From assembly GCA_009602725.1 (NCBI GenBank), contig WELB01000294.1:111781-136196 (forward strand): a stretch of DNA of 24,416 nt, written 5' to 3'. The notes below the pieces were generated by a model. The model ran no database searches, was not told where the DNA came from, and saw only the letters and a list, made by a program, of their open reading frames with translations. Made by a program: the position numbers and the translations under genes. This DNA comes from Spirogloea muscicola. Taxonomy: Eukaryota; Streptophyta; Zygnematophyceae; Spirogloeales; Spirogloeaceae. This document shows positions 1 through 8,700 of this stretch, piece after piece. Positions within the stretch are counted from its first letter, which is position 1. Every line of letters starts with the position of its first letter.

Positions 1-3
1 GAC

Positions 4-69
4 GCAAAGAATGTGGCTACATGAAAAGACGCCCTATACTAGGAGGGCCGGAGGTGCCACAGAGCGGGG
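4..69. repeat. Dispersed repeat copy shared with 18561-18621
   Basis: About 60 bases (starting GCAAAGAATG, then CGCCCTATACTAGGA and GCCGGAGGTGCCACAGAG) recur with few changes at 18561-18621. The two copies lie on the same strand on opposite sides of the MON2 gene. No coding content is evident. It is probably another module of the local retrotransposon debris, but I cannot attach it to a specific part of the LINE. Confidence 0.75.
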
Positions 70-307
70 AGAGCCGTGCTGACGGGGGCCATGACGACTC
101 GACCTATACCGCTTGTGGGGCTGCTAGAGGAGGTTGAGGAAGCAGCAATGGCAGGAGGGATGGCGGGAGGGGCGAGGGAGGGTTGGAGGTGCCACAGAGC
201 GGGGGGAGCCGTGCTGACGGGGGCCATGACGACTCGACCTATACCGCTTGTGGGGCTGCAAGAGGAGGTTGAGGAAGCAGCAATGGCAGGGGGGATGGCG
301 GGAGGGA
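51..307 (+). repeat. Tandem duplication, about 135-bp period, roughly 1.9 copies
   Basis: The unit starting GAGGTGCCACAGAGCGGGG at 51 restarts at 186 and stays almost identical through GAGGTTGAGGAAGCAGCAATG. A divergent piece of the same unit (GCCGTGCTGACGGGGGCCATG) occurs at about 19505-19555. A 114-codon plus-strand frame runs across it (76-420), but that frame is just the repeated unit plus an antisense LINE tail, so I do not call a gene. Confidence 0.85.
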
Positions 308-308
308 A

Positions 309-385
309 AGAAGAGGAGCTCGCCCATATAAAAGAGGAGCTGGCAGAAGCCAGCCAAAAAGAATGCATAAAAACCAAAGAGCCAC
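309..385 (-). mobile_element. LINE 3' tail (hairpin module), minus strand
   Basis: On the minus strand this reads CATTCTTTTTGGCTGGC, loop TTCT, GCCAGC, then ATGGGCGAGC, which are the landmarks of the recurrent 3' tail. The stem GGCTGGC/GCCAGC is intact apart from its outer pair. No LINE coding sequence is attached, so this is a tail-only piece. Confidence 0.7.
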
Positions 386-439
386 AACAGGTGCCGGAAA
401 GAAGGGAAGTACACAGCTAGGCATCTAGACAACTAGACT

Positions 440-600
440 CAGCTAGCTTCTTGGACCTGCATCTCCTGTCTAGAGGTTACTGAACGTTCCCTAGCTGATG
501 TCTTAGTCCTAGTCGTTCGCACTCAGGCTCCCTCAGACTGTCCATTCTTTTGGGCTGGCCTTTCCCAGCCACCAGTCAATCTGGCCGCGCTTCCTCACAC
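440..600 (+). mobile_element. LINE C-terminus remnant plus 3' UTR, subfamily B
   Basis: The codons before the stop at about 481-483 read L-D-L-H-L-L-S-R-G-Y, the C-terminal signature of the LINE ORF in this window. The following 3' UTR (GTTCCCTAGCTGATGTCTTAG...) matches the UTRs at 1017-1165 and 19822-19945. It ends in the hairpin GGCTGG-CCTTTC-CCAGCC followed by ACCAGTCAATCTGGCCGCGC. The copy is 5'-truncated so severely that only about ten codons remain. Confidence 0.75.
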
Positions 601-611
601 GACGGAACCAC

Positions 612-750
612 GATGGGCGAGCACTTTCCTGAGCCTAGCATCTCCGACCTGCGGCTGGTTACTGAGTGATTCTCCTGTAGCTCTTTGGATTTTGTCCATT
701 CTTTTTTGGCTGGCTTCTGCCAGCCCCTCTCTTCTATGGGCGAGCTTTTT
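612..750 (+). mobile_element. LINE C-terminus remnant plus 3' UTR and tail
   Basis: It begins with the end of another tail (ATGGGCGAGCACTTTCCT), then S-I-S-D-L-R-L at 637-657. About nine bases (CTTAGCAGG in other copies) are missing before GGTTACTGA. A short UTR follows, then the hairpin GGCTGGC-TTCT-GCCAGCC at about 708-726 and ATGGGCGAGC. Tail, C-terminus, UTR and tail therefore sit end to end, the typical arrangement of this debris. Confidence 0.7.
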
Positions 751-848
751 CTCTTTCCACAGGAAGCTCAATACCCGCGGGCGAGCAACATCAGGTCAGA
801 GTAGCTCGAAGCTGGAAAAGATGCAGGCAGACGAGACCCGGAAGCATC

Positions 849-1165
849 GCTCAAGTCTTCCGAGTGCGGTTGGCCATCTCGATGCAGCGGTCCCTTGCCT
901 TCGCAGTTCACTTGCGCGCAGGCCGAGCTTTGGCGGCGGCCTCCGGCTTCCATCAGGGCGACGTCTTTCCGCCGGCTAGCTACTCAGACTTGCATCTCCT
1001 GACTAGAGGTTACTGATTCTTAATGGGCGAGCACTTCCTTCCACTGAGCGTTCCCTGGCTGATGTCTTAGTCCTAGTCCTTCGCACTCCGGCTCCTTCAG
1101 ACCTTGTCCATTCCTTTGGGCTGGCCTTTCCCAGCCACCAGTCAATCTGGCCGCGCTTTCTGCAG
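849..1165 (+). mobile_element. LINE C-terminal fragment (55 codons) with subfamily B 3' UTR
   Basis: An uninterrupted plus-strand frame, 849-1016, carries A-Q-V-F-R-V-R-L-A, then Q-R-S-L-A-F and L-R-A-G-R-A-L-A-A-A-S, then G-D-V-F-P-P-A-S, ending S-D-L-H-L-L-T-R-G-Y-stop. This is the C-terminal extension that follows the endonuclease domain in the longer copies at 18826-19250 and 1951-2611. A tail end (ATGGGCGAGCACTTCCTTCC) interrupts just after the stop at 1023-1042; the subfamily B UTR and hairpin then run to about 1165. It is 5'-truncated and non-autonomous. Sequence 751-848 shows nothing I can assign. Confidence 0.8.
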
Positions 1166-1261
1166 AAGCAGCAACGAAAGGCCAGCCCAAAGGACACACT
1201 TTCTTCCTACACAGGAAGCGCGGCTCAAAGGATGAGGTATTTCGCACTGCCGTCCACCGGC

Positions 1262-1472
1262 TCCTGGGGCCCCTATTCTCAATGGGCGAACACTTTCTTC
1301 CTGGGGCTACCGCCTCCATGTCTCCAGGCGTGCGTCAGTGTGTATGCGGCGAGCGAGGGGCCGAGTCTGGGGAGCTGGCCGCTCATGTTCTGCGCTGCGC
1401 CCACGGCGGCGAGCGGACAGCGGCCCACGACCGCCTCCGCGATGCGATGCACGGCATCCAGTTGAAAGTGCT
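1262..1472 (+). mobile_element. LINE zinc-knuckle fragment, plus strand
   Basis: After a tail remnant (CCCCTATTCTCAATGGGCGAA, about 1270-1291) the plus frame reads G-V-R-Q-C-V-C-G, then H-V-L-R-C, then A-H-D-R-L-R-D-A-M-H-G. This is a C-x-C ... H-x3-C knuckle followed by the H-x-x-L-R-D-A block that in R2-like LINEs lies between the reverse transcriptase and the restriction-like endonuclease. The fragment breaks at about 1470, where an antisense tail begins. The same region is intact at 24238-24416 and is also present in the minus-strand copy at 20755-22256. Confidence 0.75.
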
Positions 1473-1745
1473 CGCCCGTTGAGGATGGGGGGCTGGAAAA
1501 GCCAGCCCAAAAAAGAATAAACAGAGTACGAGAAGAGAGAAGCGCGGCCGGATTGACTGGTGGCTGGGAAAGGCCAGCCCAAAGGAATGGACAAGGTCTG
1601 AGGGAGCCTGAGTGCGAAGGACTAGGATTAAGACATCAGCCAGGGAGAAGGCGCGCGGGGCGCATGAAATGAAATGGAGGCCAATTCAAGCCGACACATT
1701 GTTCAGGCAGAGTCTAGGGCAAACTAAACAGGGCTACATACTACG
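1473..1745 (-). mobile_element. Three stacked antisense LINE tails (types A, B and F)
   Basis: On the minus strand: 1473-1545 is a type A tail (TCGTACTCTGTTTATTC, hairpin GGGCTGG-CTTTT-CCAGCCC, ATCCTCAACGGGCGAGCAC). 1546-1643 is a type B tail with part of its UTR (TTGGGCTGGCCTTTCCCAGCC, ACCAGTCAATC). 1645-1745 is type F (TGCCTGAACAATGTGTCGGC, then GGCTTGAATTGGCC, then CATGCGCCCCGCGCGCC). No LINE protein-coding sequence lies between them. Confidence 0.7.
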
Positions 1746-1779
1746 GAAACTGAAACCAAGGTGCCTAGGGAGACATCTG

Positions 1780-1928
1780 TACCCACGGGTGAGCACAAAC
1801 AAATCCGACAGGCTAACTTGGGGAGCTGGAGCGCCGCCACGAAAGCCAGAGGCCTGACTTGAAGCGCGCCCTGCAAGTTGATGAAGAGCCAATGCTTGCG
1901 AGGGCTGCAAACTAAGTGAGAGCCGCAT
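1780..1928 (-). mobile_element. Divergent LINE C-terminal fragment, minus strand
   Basis: The minus frame reads M-R-L-S-L-S-L-Q, then A-L-A-L-H, A-G-R-A, A-S-G-F-R, and S-L-S-D-L-F-V-L-T-R-G-Y. This follows the C-terminal consensus (M-R-L-A-V-S-x-Q-R-S, L-R-A-G-R-A, S-D-L-x-L-L-x-R-G-Y) but at clearly lower identity than its neighbours. The usual stop after G-Y is lost and the frame reads on. It is probably an older or different subfamily member. Confidence 0.65.
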
Positions 1929-1950
1929 CCTATAGTATAGCAGGGAATGC

Positions 1951-2611
1951 TCAGTAACCTCTAGTCAGAAGATGCAAGTCCGAGTTGCTAGCTGGCGGAA
2001 AGACGTCGCCCTGACGGAAGCCGGAGGCCGCCGCCAAAGCTCGGCCTGCGCGCAAGTGAACCAAGAAGGCAAGGGACCGCTGCATCGAGACGGCCAAACG
2101 CATACGGAAAACTTGAGCGAGGGACCCGGCGACGTTGAAGCCGGGCTGCTCGCCCTGCTGCCCGAGGCGGCGGGCCGCTGCACGCCGCGCCAGGCTGTGG
2201 AGCAACTCAAGCCATTTCGAGCCAAAGGCTCCGTGCACGTCGACTGCCAGTGGAACGAACTCGTCTCCCACCGGGTGATCCGAGTACTTCCGTTCCTTTT
2301 CGCCCGCCGCTTGGCCGACTGCGTAGCCGGCCTCCTCCGACGAGCGTTTTGCGCTTGCTGGAAACAAAGCTGTCAGTTGTGACGACGTCTGCGATGAGCC
2401 GAGGCCCCCCGCCGAGCGCTGGCGACGAGGTCGGCGCGCCGGGTGTGGATGCGGCCATCCGCCCCAGCGGTCGGAGGCATGTCGCTGGTGTTCTCGAGCG
2501 CCACCGCATAACCGGCCTCGACAAAGATGCCCAAACATGGCATCCCGCAGCAGGTCGTGCGTTCCTGTCCGCTCCCCGCCCCATGCGCACCTCAGCATGT
2601 GAGGCTGGCTT
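1951..2611 (-). mobile_element. LINE 3' half: knuckle, endonuclease region and C-terminus, minus strand
   Basis: Read on the minus strand from about 2611: H-M-L-R-C (second half of the zinc knuckle), then T-H-D-L-L-R-D-A-M, then in a shifted frame the endonuclease core I-A-D-V-V-T-T-D (about 2371-2400). After a second shift come K-E-R-K-Y-S-D-H-P, F-V-P-L-A-V-D-V-H-G-A-F-G, a long R/A-rich segment, L-R-A-G-R-A-L-A-A-A-S and S-D-L-H-L-L-T-R-G-Y-stop at 1951. The order V-D-V ... K-x-x-K-Y ... F-x-P ... G matches the PD-(D/E)XK-type restriction-like endonuclease of R2-like elements. At least two frameshifts make it inactive. It is one of the longer RLE copies in the window. Confidence 0.8.
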
Positions 2612-2952
2612 GGAGGCTGGCTTCTCCGTGGCAGCGGAGCACTCCTTTTGTCCATTCTTTTTTGGCTGGCTTCTGCCAGCCCCTCTCTTCTATGGGCGAG
2701 CTTTTCCAGCATCATGCCGAGCCAGGAAAAGGCCGACGGTCTCCACGCCTCTGGCTCTGTCCAGGGGACCCACTTCCAGGACCCTAGCCTCTCTGATTTG
2801 CGGTTGCTTAGCAGGGGTTACTGAGTAATTTGTAGCTGCTTTCTTTCTTTGTGTGCTTTGGTTTCTTAGCGCTTCCACGCCCGGCGTGTAGACCTGGTGG
2901 CCACCCCACAGGCCGGCGGGCCACGTCTTCTCCTGGACGTTGTTTAGTCTGC
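2612..2952 (+). mobile_element. LINE fragment with 62-bp tail insertion, C-terminus and 3' UTR
   Basis: Plus strand: E-A-G-F-S-V-A-A-E-H-S, interrupted at 2646, continuing from about 2708 with I-M-P, then a deletion-shortened stretch to S-L-S-D-L-R-L-L-S-R-G-Y-stop (stop about 2821-2823). The 3' UTR (GTAATTTGTAGCTGCTTTC..., TTTCTTAGCGCTTCC) matches those at 19251-19295 and 22967-23003. The flanks of the interruption match the uninterrupted copy at 24345-24416, which makes the filled and empty sites directly comparable. Confidence 0.8.
2646..2707 (+). mobile_element. Tail-only insertion inside a LINE copy (62 bp)
   Basis: Inserted between GGAGCACTCC and AGCATCATGCC; the empty copy at 24374-24392 reads AGAGCACTCCGGAATCATGCC. 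The insert starts TTTTGTCCATTC, contains the stem GGCTGGC-TTCT-GCCAGCC and ends ATGGGCGAGCTTTTCC. A possible 2-3 base target duplication (TCC/CC) is all that is visible. Its length, not divisible by three, breaks the host LINE frame. Confidence 0.75.
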
Positions 2953-3035
2953 ACTCGACTCTGCCTGAACAATGTATTGGCTTGAATTGGCCTCCCTTTC
3001 AATTCATGCGCCCCGCGCGCCTTCTCTCTCTCTCC
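2953..3035 (+). mobile_element. LINE tail, type F
   Basis: It holds CTCTGCCTGAACAATGTATT, GGCTTGAATTGGCC and CATGCGCCCCGCGCGCCTTC. The same unit occurs at 1645-1745(-), 16560-16630(+, diverged), 18472-18545(-), 19555-19640(+) and 20070-20140(+). GGCT and GGCC can pair around a six-base loop (TGAATT), comparable in shape to the hairpins of types A-D. Confidence 0.7.
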
Positions 3036-3424
3036 TGGACGTGGTGACCACCGATGCATACAAACCGCTCACACCCAGCCCAATGTGCCACCAAGGCTGC
3101 GTATGCGGTCGCCTGCGCCGGGCTGAAGAGTGCCGACCATCCGCGGGAAGACGAGTTCATTCCGTTGGCAATTGACACCCATGGGGCGCTCGGCGCTCGG
3201 TGGCTCGAGCTGCTCACCCAGCTCGCCCGCCACACCATCGCTCGTCGCTTCCATGGGGAGCCGGTCGACTTTCCTGCAGCCGGGTCGCCGGCGCAAGTGT
3301 ATCGAATGCGCCTGGCCGTCTCGCTGCAGAGGTCTATGGCCCGGGCGTTGCATCTTCGTGCCGGCAGAGCCCTCGCTGCTGCCTCTGCTGCAAGAATCAA
3401 TCAAAGAAAGAAAAAAATGGGTCC
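3036..3424 (+). mobile_element. LINE endonuclease/C-terminal fragment with A-rich end
   Basis: It opens L-L-D-V-V-T-T-D-A (frame of 3036), then shifts frame and reads H-P-R-E-D-E-F-I-P-L-A-I-D-T-H-G-A-L-G-A, L-E-L-L-T-Q-L-A-R, M-R-L-A-V-S-L-Q-R-S-M-A-R-A and L-R-A-G-R-A-L-A-A-A-S. About 18 bases present in the sister copy (E-L-K-Y before A-D-H-P) are missing. It stops before the S-D-L signature and is followed by AAAGAAAGAAAAAAA at 3404-3418, as if the transcript ended early. It is about 95% identical by eye to 18845-19182 in the same orientation. It is the last repeat before the MON2 gene. Confidence 0.8.
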
Positions 3425-3800
3425 AGATCCGCCCAGAGGCGGGTTGCCTTAACCGTGTGATGGAAAGCCCGGAGGCTGTTCCCGTCCTTATCGAGGGAGA
3501 TGCTAACCTTCTCTCGGCTCAACGAACACGGCCTGCCATGCTGGCCACCGTGTTCATGATCCTCCGGCTGTGGCCGGCGTGGTGACCTGCTGGGATAAAC
3601 ATTGAGCTGTGGCCCTGGGAGATGTTTGCATGCCTGCTGCGGCCGGGGCGCCCGCCGGGGCGGACGCCCCCGCGCTCGCTCGCGCTGCGCCATTGCCTCC
3701 TCCGCGCGCGAGCCCTGACGCAGGCCCGCTACTGAAGCACGGTGCCTCCCCGCACCGATGAGCGGCCTGCTCGGCAGGCCTGCGAGTGCAGCCAGGCTGG
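3425..3800 (+). promoter_or_regulatory. Upstream region of MON2 with GC-rich segment
   Basis: No LINE landmark and no convincing coding sequence is present here. Between about 3637 and 3722 the sequence is extremely GC-rich with a self-complementary stretch (GGGGCG ... CGCCCCC, 3647-3675). Its position directly 5' of the first MON2 exon suggests promoter and 5' UTR. I see no TATA box. An in-frame ATG for the downstream part of exon 1 lies at 3758. The assignment rests on position and composition only. Confidence 0.4.
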
Positions 3801-5769
3801 ATGGCTGCCTTCACTGCTGTTCTGGAAGCGGACAGCGCGCTCTGTCCTCGGAGTCTAGGAGGCGCTTCCCCGCCGTCAAAGATGCTGCAGAGCACGGCAT
3901 CATCAAGGCGCGCTCAATTCTCCTCCCCTGCTCCTCGTCTGGCTGCTCCAGAGGGCCCTCTATTCACACTGGAGCAGCCGCCTCCATGCAGCCATGATTG
4001 TGTAGCTTTGCACTCCTCCAAGCCGTGCTACACCAAATCAGCAACCCCAGCGTCAAAGCACAAAAGCACGCTTCATACGCTTCCTGTATCCAATAGTGAC
4101 AGCTGCGAGCTAGACGACTTGCAAACTTGAGACATGACTCATTGTGGTTCTGCCCCTCCCTGATTGCCACTCTCCTTCCTGGCTTCAGACCGATGACCTG
4201 CGATAGTGTTGATCACCTGACGGTTGTTGTATCGGCGCCTTCTTTACAGCTTCGGTCGTTGCCTGATGCTGAAGCCATTGCCAACAGTGAGGATGTGCTT
4301 CGCATCTTCACTATGGCGTGTGAGGTCAAACAGGTCAAGCTCAGTGTCATTGGGCTCTCTTGCCTTCAGAAGCTCATCGCACACGATGCTGTAGCGCCTA
4401 CCGCCCTTCCTCAAATTCTCACCACCCTGAAAGAGGTACAGAAATCTGAAAGCAGCTGCCACTTGCGAGACTTTTGGCGAGATCCGAGTAGCAAGGGCTC
4501 AGCATTATTCACTGGCAATATCACTGCAAATTAGGCAGCCTACTGTGACACAGGCTGTATACTGCAGAGCTGGTTCTCACAATGCTTCAGTTGTGGTATT
4601 CCAGTACATTAAACTGATTGGTTTCACCTTCGATGCTTCTGACTGCAGCAATCGGAGGTCTTTGACGAACTTTCAACGTTGACACCACCTTTGAGGTGGC
4701 TTGGGCAGCATACAGAGGCACAAGATGAAAGTGTGCAACTCAAGGTGCTGCAGACTGTACTCACATTGCTCCAGTCGAGGCTTCATCCCGTGGAGGAGGT
4801 GCAGTACTTGATACTTATGATACAGCCAGCAGCTTATGTGTCGATATGCAGTCTTTCTGCTGATTACAATCCTGTGATCTGCCATACCGAAGCAAGCTGG
4901 TCATTTGGAAGTGGCTTACGTGTCCGAGATGCAGGTCACTGGCATGGCAGATTGAAGCGAGTCTTTGGCAAGCTGCAGGACAATATGGCCACTGCTCTTG
5001 GGATATGCCTGCGTTTGATAGGAAATGGTCGCCAACCAGACAGCGTACACAGGTGTGAGCAGGACAGTGCTTGTTCACCACCTTTAATTGAACATCATGC
5101 ATTACTGAATTACTCCAATTGTACATACTCGTCCACTTCGAGATGATATAGAGAGGTCATGGGACAGGGAGAATTTCTTCTGGTCTTCTGGCAATAAACT
5201 ATCCATTGTAATTGTTGTGCTTGTTGCAGCACAGCTGCAGCTACTCTGAGGCAAGCAGTTGCTCTTATCTTCGACCGAGTTGTAGAGGCGGAGGCTCTTC
5301 CAGTGACCCCTTGGCAGTCAGGTCGAAGATTTTCACGTACTACCTCCGTATCTGGTGATGTCAGCCGTAGCATCATTTACAAAGGGTTTGTAATTCTGCC
5401 CCTTGCATGTCCTATACTTCTATGCCCTGCCAACATCTGCTCACCCTTGGACAGCAGCTTTCAAAGATCAGCTACTGTTCATTAACAGCTTCCCTCATGC
5501 AGGCAGAGCCAGCAGCTTCGTGATTCCAGCTACAGTCGGCCACGAGCTAATATTGCAGTTAGAGCAGGCCAGACAGTTGTCCACCAAGCTCGAAGTATTC
5601 CGCTGCACATTGCTTGGCTGATTCCAATATTGGTGGCCATGGGTTGCTTGACAGTGTACTAAGAGGAGGCCTTGCTGCATCTACTGGTGGTCGAGACAAT
5701 CTGTCCCAGGCTGCAAAATTGGGGCTGAAACTCCTTGAGGACCTTCATGCACTAGCAGCAGGACAACCT
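3801..5769 (+). other. MON2: MON2 exons 1-6 (DCB-type N-terminus)
   Basis: Exons: 3801-3907, 4250-4435, 4709-4798, 4979-5052, 5230-5389, about 5596-5769. Exon 1 starts M-A-A-F-T-A-V-L-E-A-D in one frame and continues R-A-L-S-S-E-S-R-R-R-F-P-A-V-K-D in another; one base is missing near 3834. It ends AAG before a GC donor. Exon 6 (K-L-G-L-K-L-L-E-D-L-H-A-L-A-A-G) has an uncertain start. The acceptors at 5558, 5567 and 5576 look better but lead into a stop if read in phase. They become usable only if a 17-base micro-exon (5503-5519, after CATGCAG) supplies the phase. Confidence 0.82.
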
Positions 5770-8700
5770 GTAAGCTGCCAAGGCTGTTGTAGCAACTGAT
5801 GCTGCCTTTCAATTCAAGTTGGTGATCTCAATGGTCTGAAGACTCTCTTCCTTCGCGGATGATGTGCAGGCCGTGTGGCTGCACGTACCCTCTCTGCCAC
5901 GTGCTTTTGCCATGGACATGATAGAGTAAGTTCTGCAAGCATTATGAACCCCATGGTTTTGGCTCCTGATACAGTCAGCTTCGAGTTCATGCTTTGCTTA
6001 GCAGGTAGATATGTGTCCATGGATGCATTTCCTTCCAACTAGTGAGCTGCATAAGAGTGATGGCTGTGCTAAAGTGGACATTGAGACTACTGGGTTTACT
6101 TGTATTTATGTCTTGCAGGTATGTTTTGTCATACTATGAGCAAATCTTTAGGCAGCTTCAGGAATTTGAGCAGGTTGAGCATCTACATGTAACAGCTTGG
6201 TTGCCTTAGAAGATTGATTGCCTTCCTTGCATATGTTCCGCTTCAGAGACAGCTTCTGCAGAAGTGCTTGTCTGTTGTCTATCACAGGCACTGAGAACCA
6301 AAATAAGCCCCTTGCTCATGACATCTCTGCGAGCTACTGGCGAGGTAATTTTCGTAAGTCTTGTATTATTCTGAGTGCATTGAGCTGTGGCACAATGTTG
6401 TAGTGAGGCACCATCTAAGGGGCTTTAGTTGAGCATTCTGTGAGGGCAAAAGCTCCTATAAGGGGCACTTTGACATTCCTCTTTATGACTACTCCTAAAA
6501 GATTGAAGGAGAAGGTGGTGAACCACCCTTTCGGCGGCTTGTTTTGAGAGCTGTGGCAACTGTGACACGTCTGTATGCCTCAAGCTTCACAACCGAATGC
6601 GAAGTAGGAATACTCTATGCTGGCTGCCTGTACTTGCTTGTATCCTCTTTGACCCAAGAAAATAGCATCTGTTAGATGTGTACCTTGCAAATGTCATCAG
6701 TCGGATGGGCACAATGGGATCTTGCATATTGAGCAGATTGTACTGTCGGATGATCCTATCCAACACATCATGTTGCAGGTGTTCATGAGCATGCTTATCA
6801 AGAGCATGGAGCTAGATCTTCCTCTTTGGCATCGCATCATGGTCCTAGAAGTATTAAGGGTAATTGCTCTGACACCAACTTACTGAGACCTGCACAGACT
6901 TGCATGAGTTTGTGACGTGCATGTGTTGACAGGTATCCTCAATTGTGCAAGAGCTCTGCATTGGCTTCCTTCCGTCTGTTGCTCACATTAAGTTGCTTCC
7001 TGATCATTCAAATATTAGCAGGGATTTTGTGTTGAGGCGAGGATCCTGCCCTACATCTTTCAAATTTTTGATATGTGAGTGTGATCATTTGACTGATCTT
7101 GTCTGATTGTCTTATTGGACAACAGCGCTTCAGGTAGCAATGACATTATAGACCTCACATGGTAGACGAATTCCGCTGGATGCATGTCAAAAGTGGCATC
7201 TACCAGGCAAAGTCTCATCTGGGTGAGCTTTTCAGGTCGTTGTACTTGATGGATGCAGGCAACCCTCAAATACCAACATAGTTGCTGATATGATTGCAGC
7301 CTTGGCCAAGGTAGTGGATACTGTACAGGTATGTATTCTGCATCAAATGTATGCCTCCACAAAGACTTTCAACCCCATGCTCAGTGAGCTATCAGTAGTG
7401 TCATGCTCTTGTAGCACAGCACACATAGCAGCTCCCAAGTTGCCATGGATTCATGCTAAAGTTGCCATGGATTTATGCTACAGGTGCCAGAAGCAAGCGA
7501 GGAGAGTCTTGCAGCAGTCGCTGGCATGTTCAGTAGTAAAGCCAAAGGTATGGCTGCTTCAGGTTGTTGTGCTCATTTGATGACAATGTTTCTGTTGCTT
7601 GCTGCCTCTTAGCACGTGTTGTAGAACTCAAATGTATATCACATTTGAGCTATGCAGTCCTCAAGCAGAGTTGTCAACCTTTTCTAACAGGAGTAGAGTG
7701 GACAATGGACTACGATGGCAGTGGCCAGGCTGTTGTGGTGGCAAGTGAGGCGCATGCCATCACACTTGCAGTGGAGGGACTTCTAGGGGTAGTTTTTACA
7801 GTGGCTACATTAACAGATGAGGCCATGGATGAGGGAAAGGTAATCTCTCTTGAAGTTTGAATTTAGAGGAAATCGTTCATTGGATTGCTCTTCTTGTCGT
7901 ATAAAGATTTACAGCTTGACAATACATCTGTGGCATGATTGGTGTAGCTGCAGTCGCCAAAAGTGCCTGGTGATACAGCACCCTTGAGCACAAAAGAGGG
8001 AGGACTGGTCTATATGTGCAGCAAAATGGTGGATTCAGTCTGGCATATGCTTTTAGACGCTCTTTCCCTGATGTTGGCAAGGTGGGCGACTCCATTCACA
8101 AGACAAAGCTCCTGACTAAGACTTTCAGTTGTGGTCCATTGCAAAATAGGGTATCGCTGTCATCTTATAAGCCCCTGGCAAGTCCGTGTGTCTCGTATTG
8201 AGGAACTTCGTATTGAGGAACTCAGCTATTGTGACTCCTGGATCAGGCGGGCTGGAGGAGCAGAACACTCCAGCTTATTGTCTTCACTTTGACAAGGACC
8301 CCCGAGCCCTGTCATTTGTCCTGAGTTGATGATGACCACTATGCCTTCTGCTTGCTCGTCTGCCATGAAGCAAGCAGGTCACAAGGTGAAGCAGTCGTGC
8401 TTGAGATACTCAAGGGTTACCAAGCATTTACACAGGTGAACAATCAATGCCGTATCTCCTGGGCCTATGGGGTCCAGTAATAATGCCTGGCTCTCATCCT
8501 CCTGTATATGGGCTGTTACTATGACGTCTACTTGCTCATGTTGGTTAACTGCTGGTGATGAAAGGCCTGTGGCGTTCTACAAGCTACGGATGCAAGGGAT
8601 GCTTTCTTGGCATCGCTCTGCCGCTTTACGCTCGTTCAACAGTATGAAGCAGAAAAGAGCAGCAGGTACTGTCCCTGGCTGCATATATTACTCTCCATCT

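Noticed and set aside
76-420. 114-codon frame with repeated acidic segments
   Set aside because: It is produced by the 135-bp tandem duplication and an antisense tail.
2646-2707. Hairpin module as an introner-type spliceosomal intron
   Set aside because: No GT/GC ... AG boundaries at the insertion edges, and most copies lie outside any gene.
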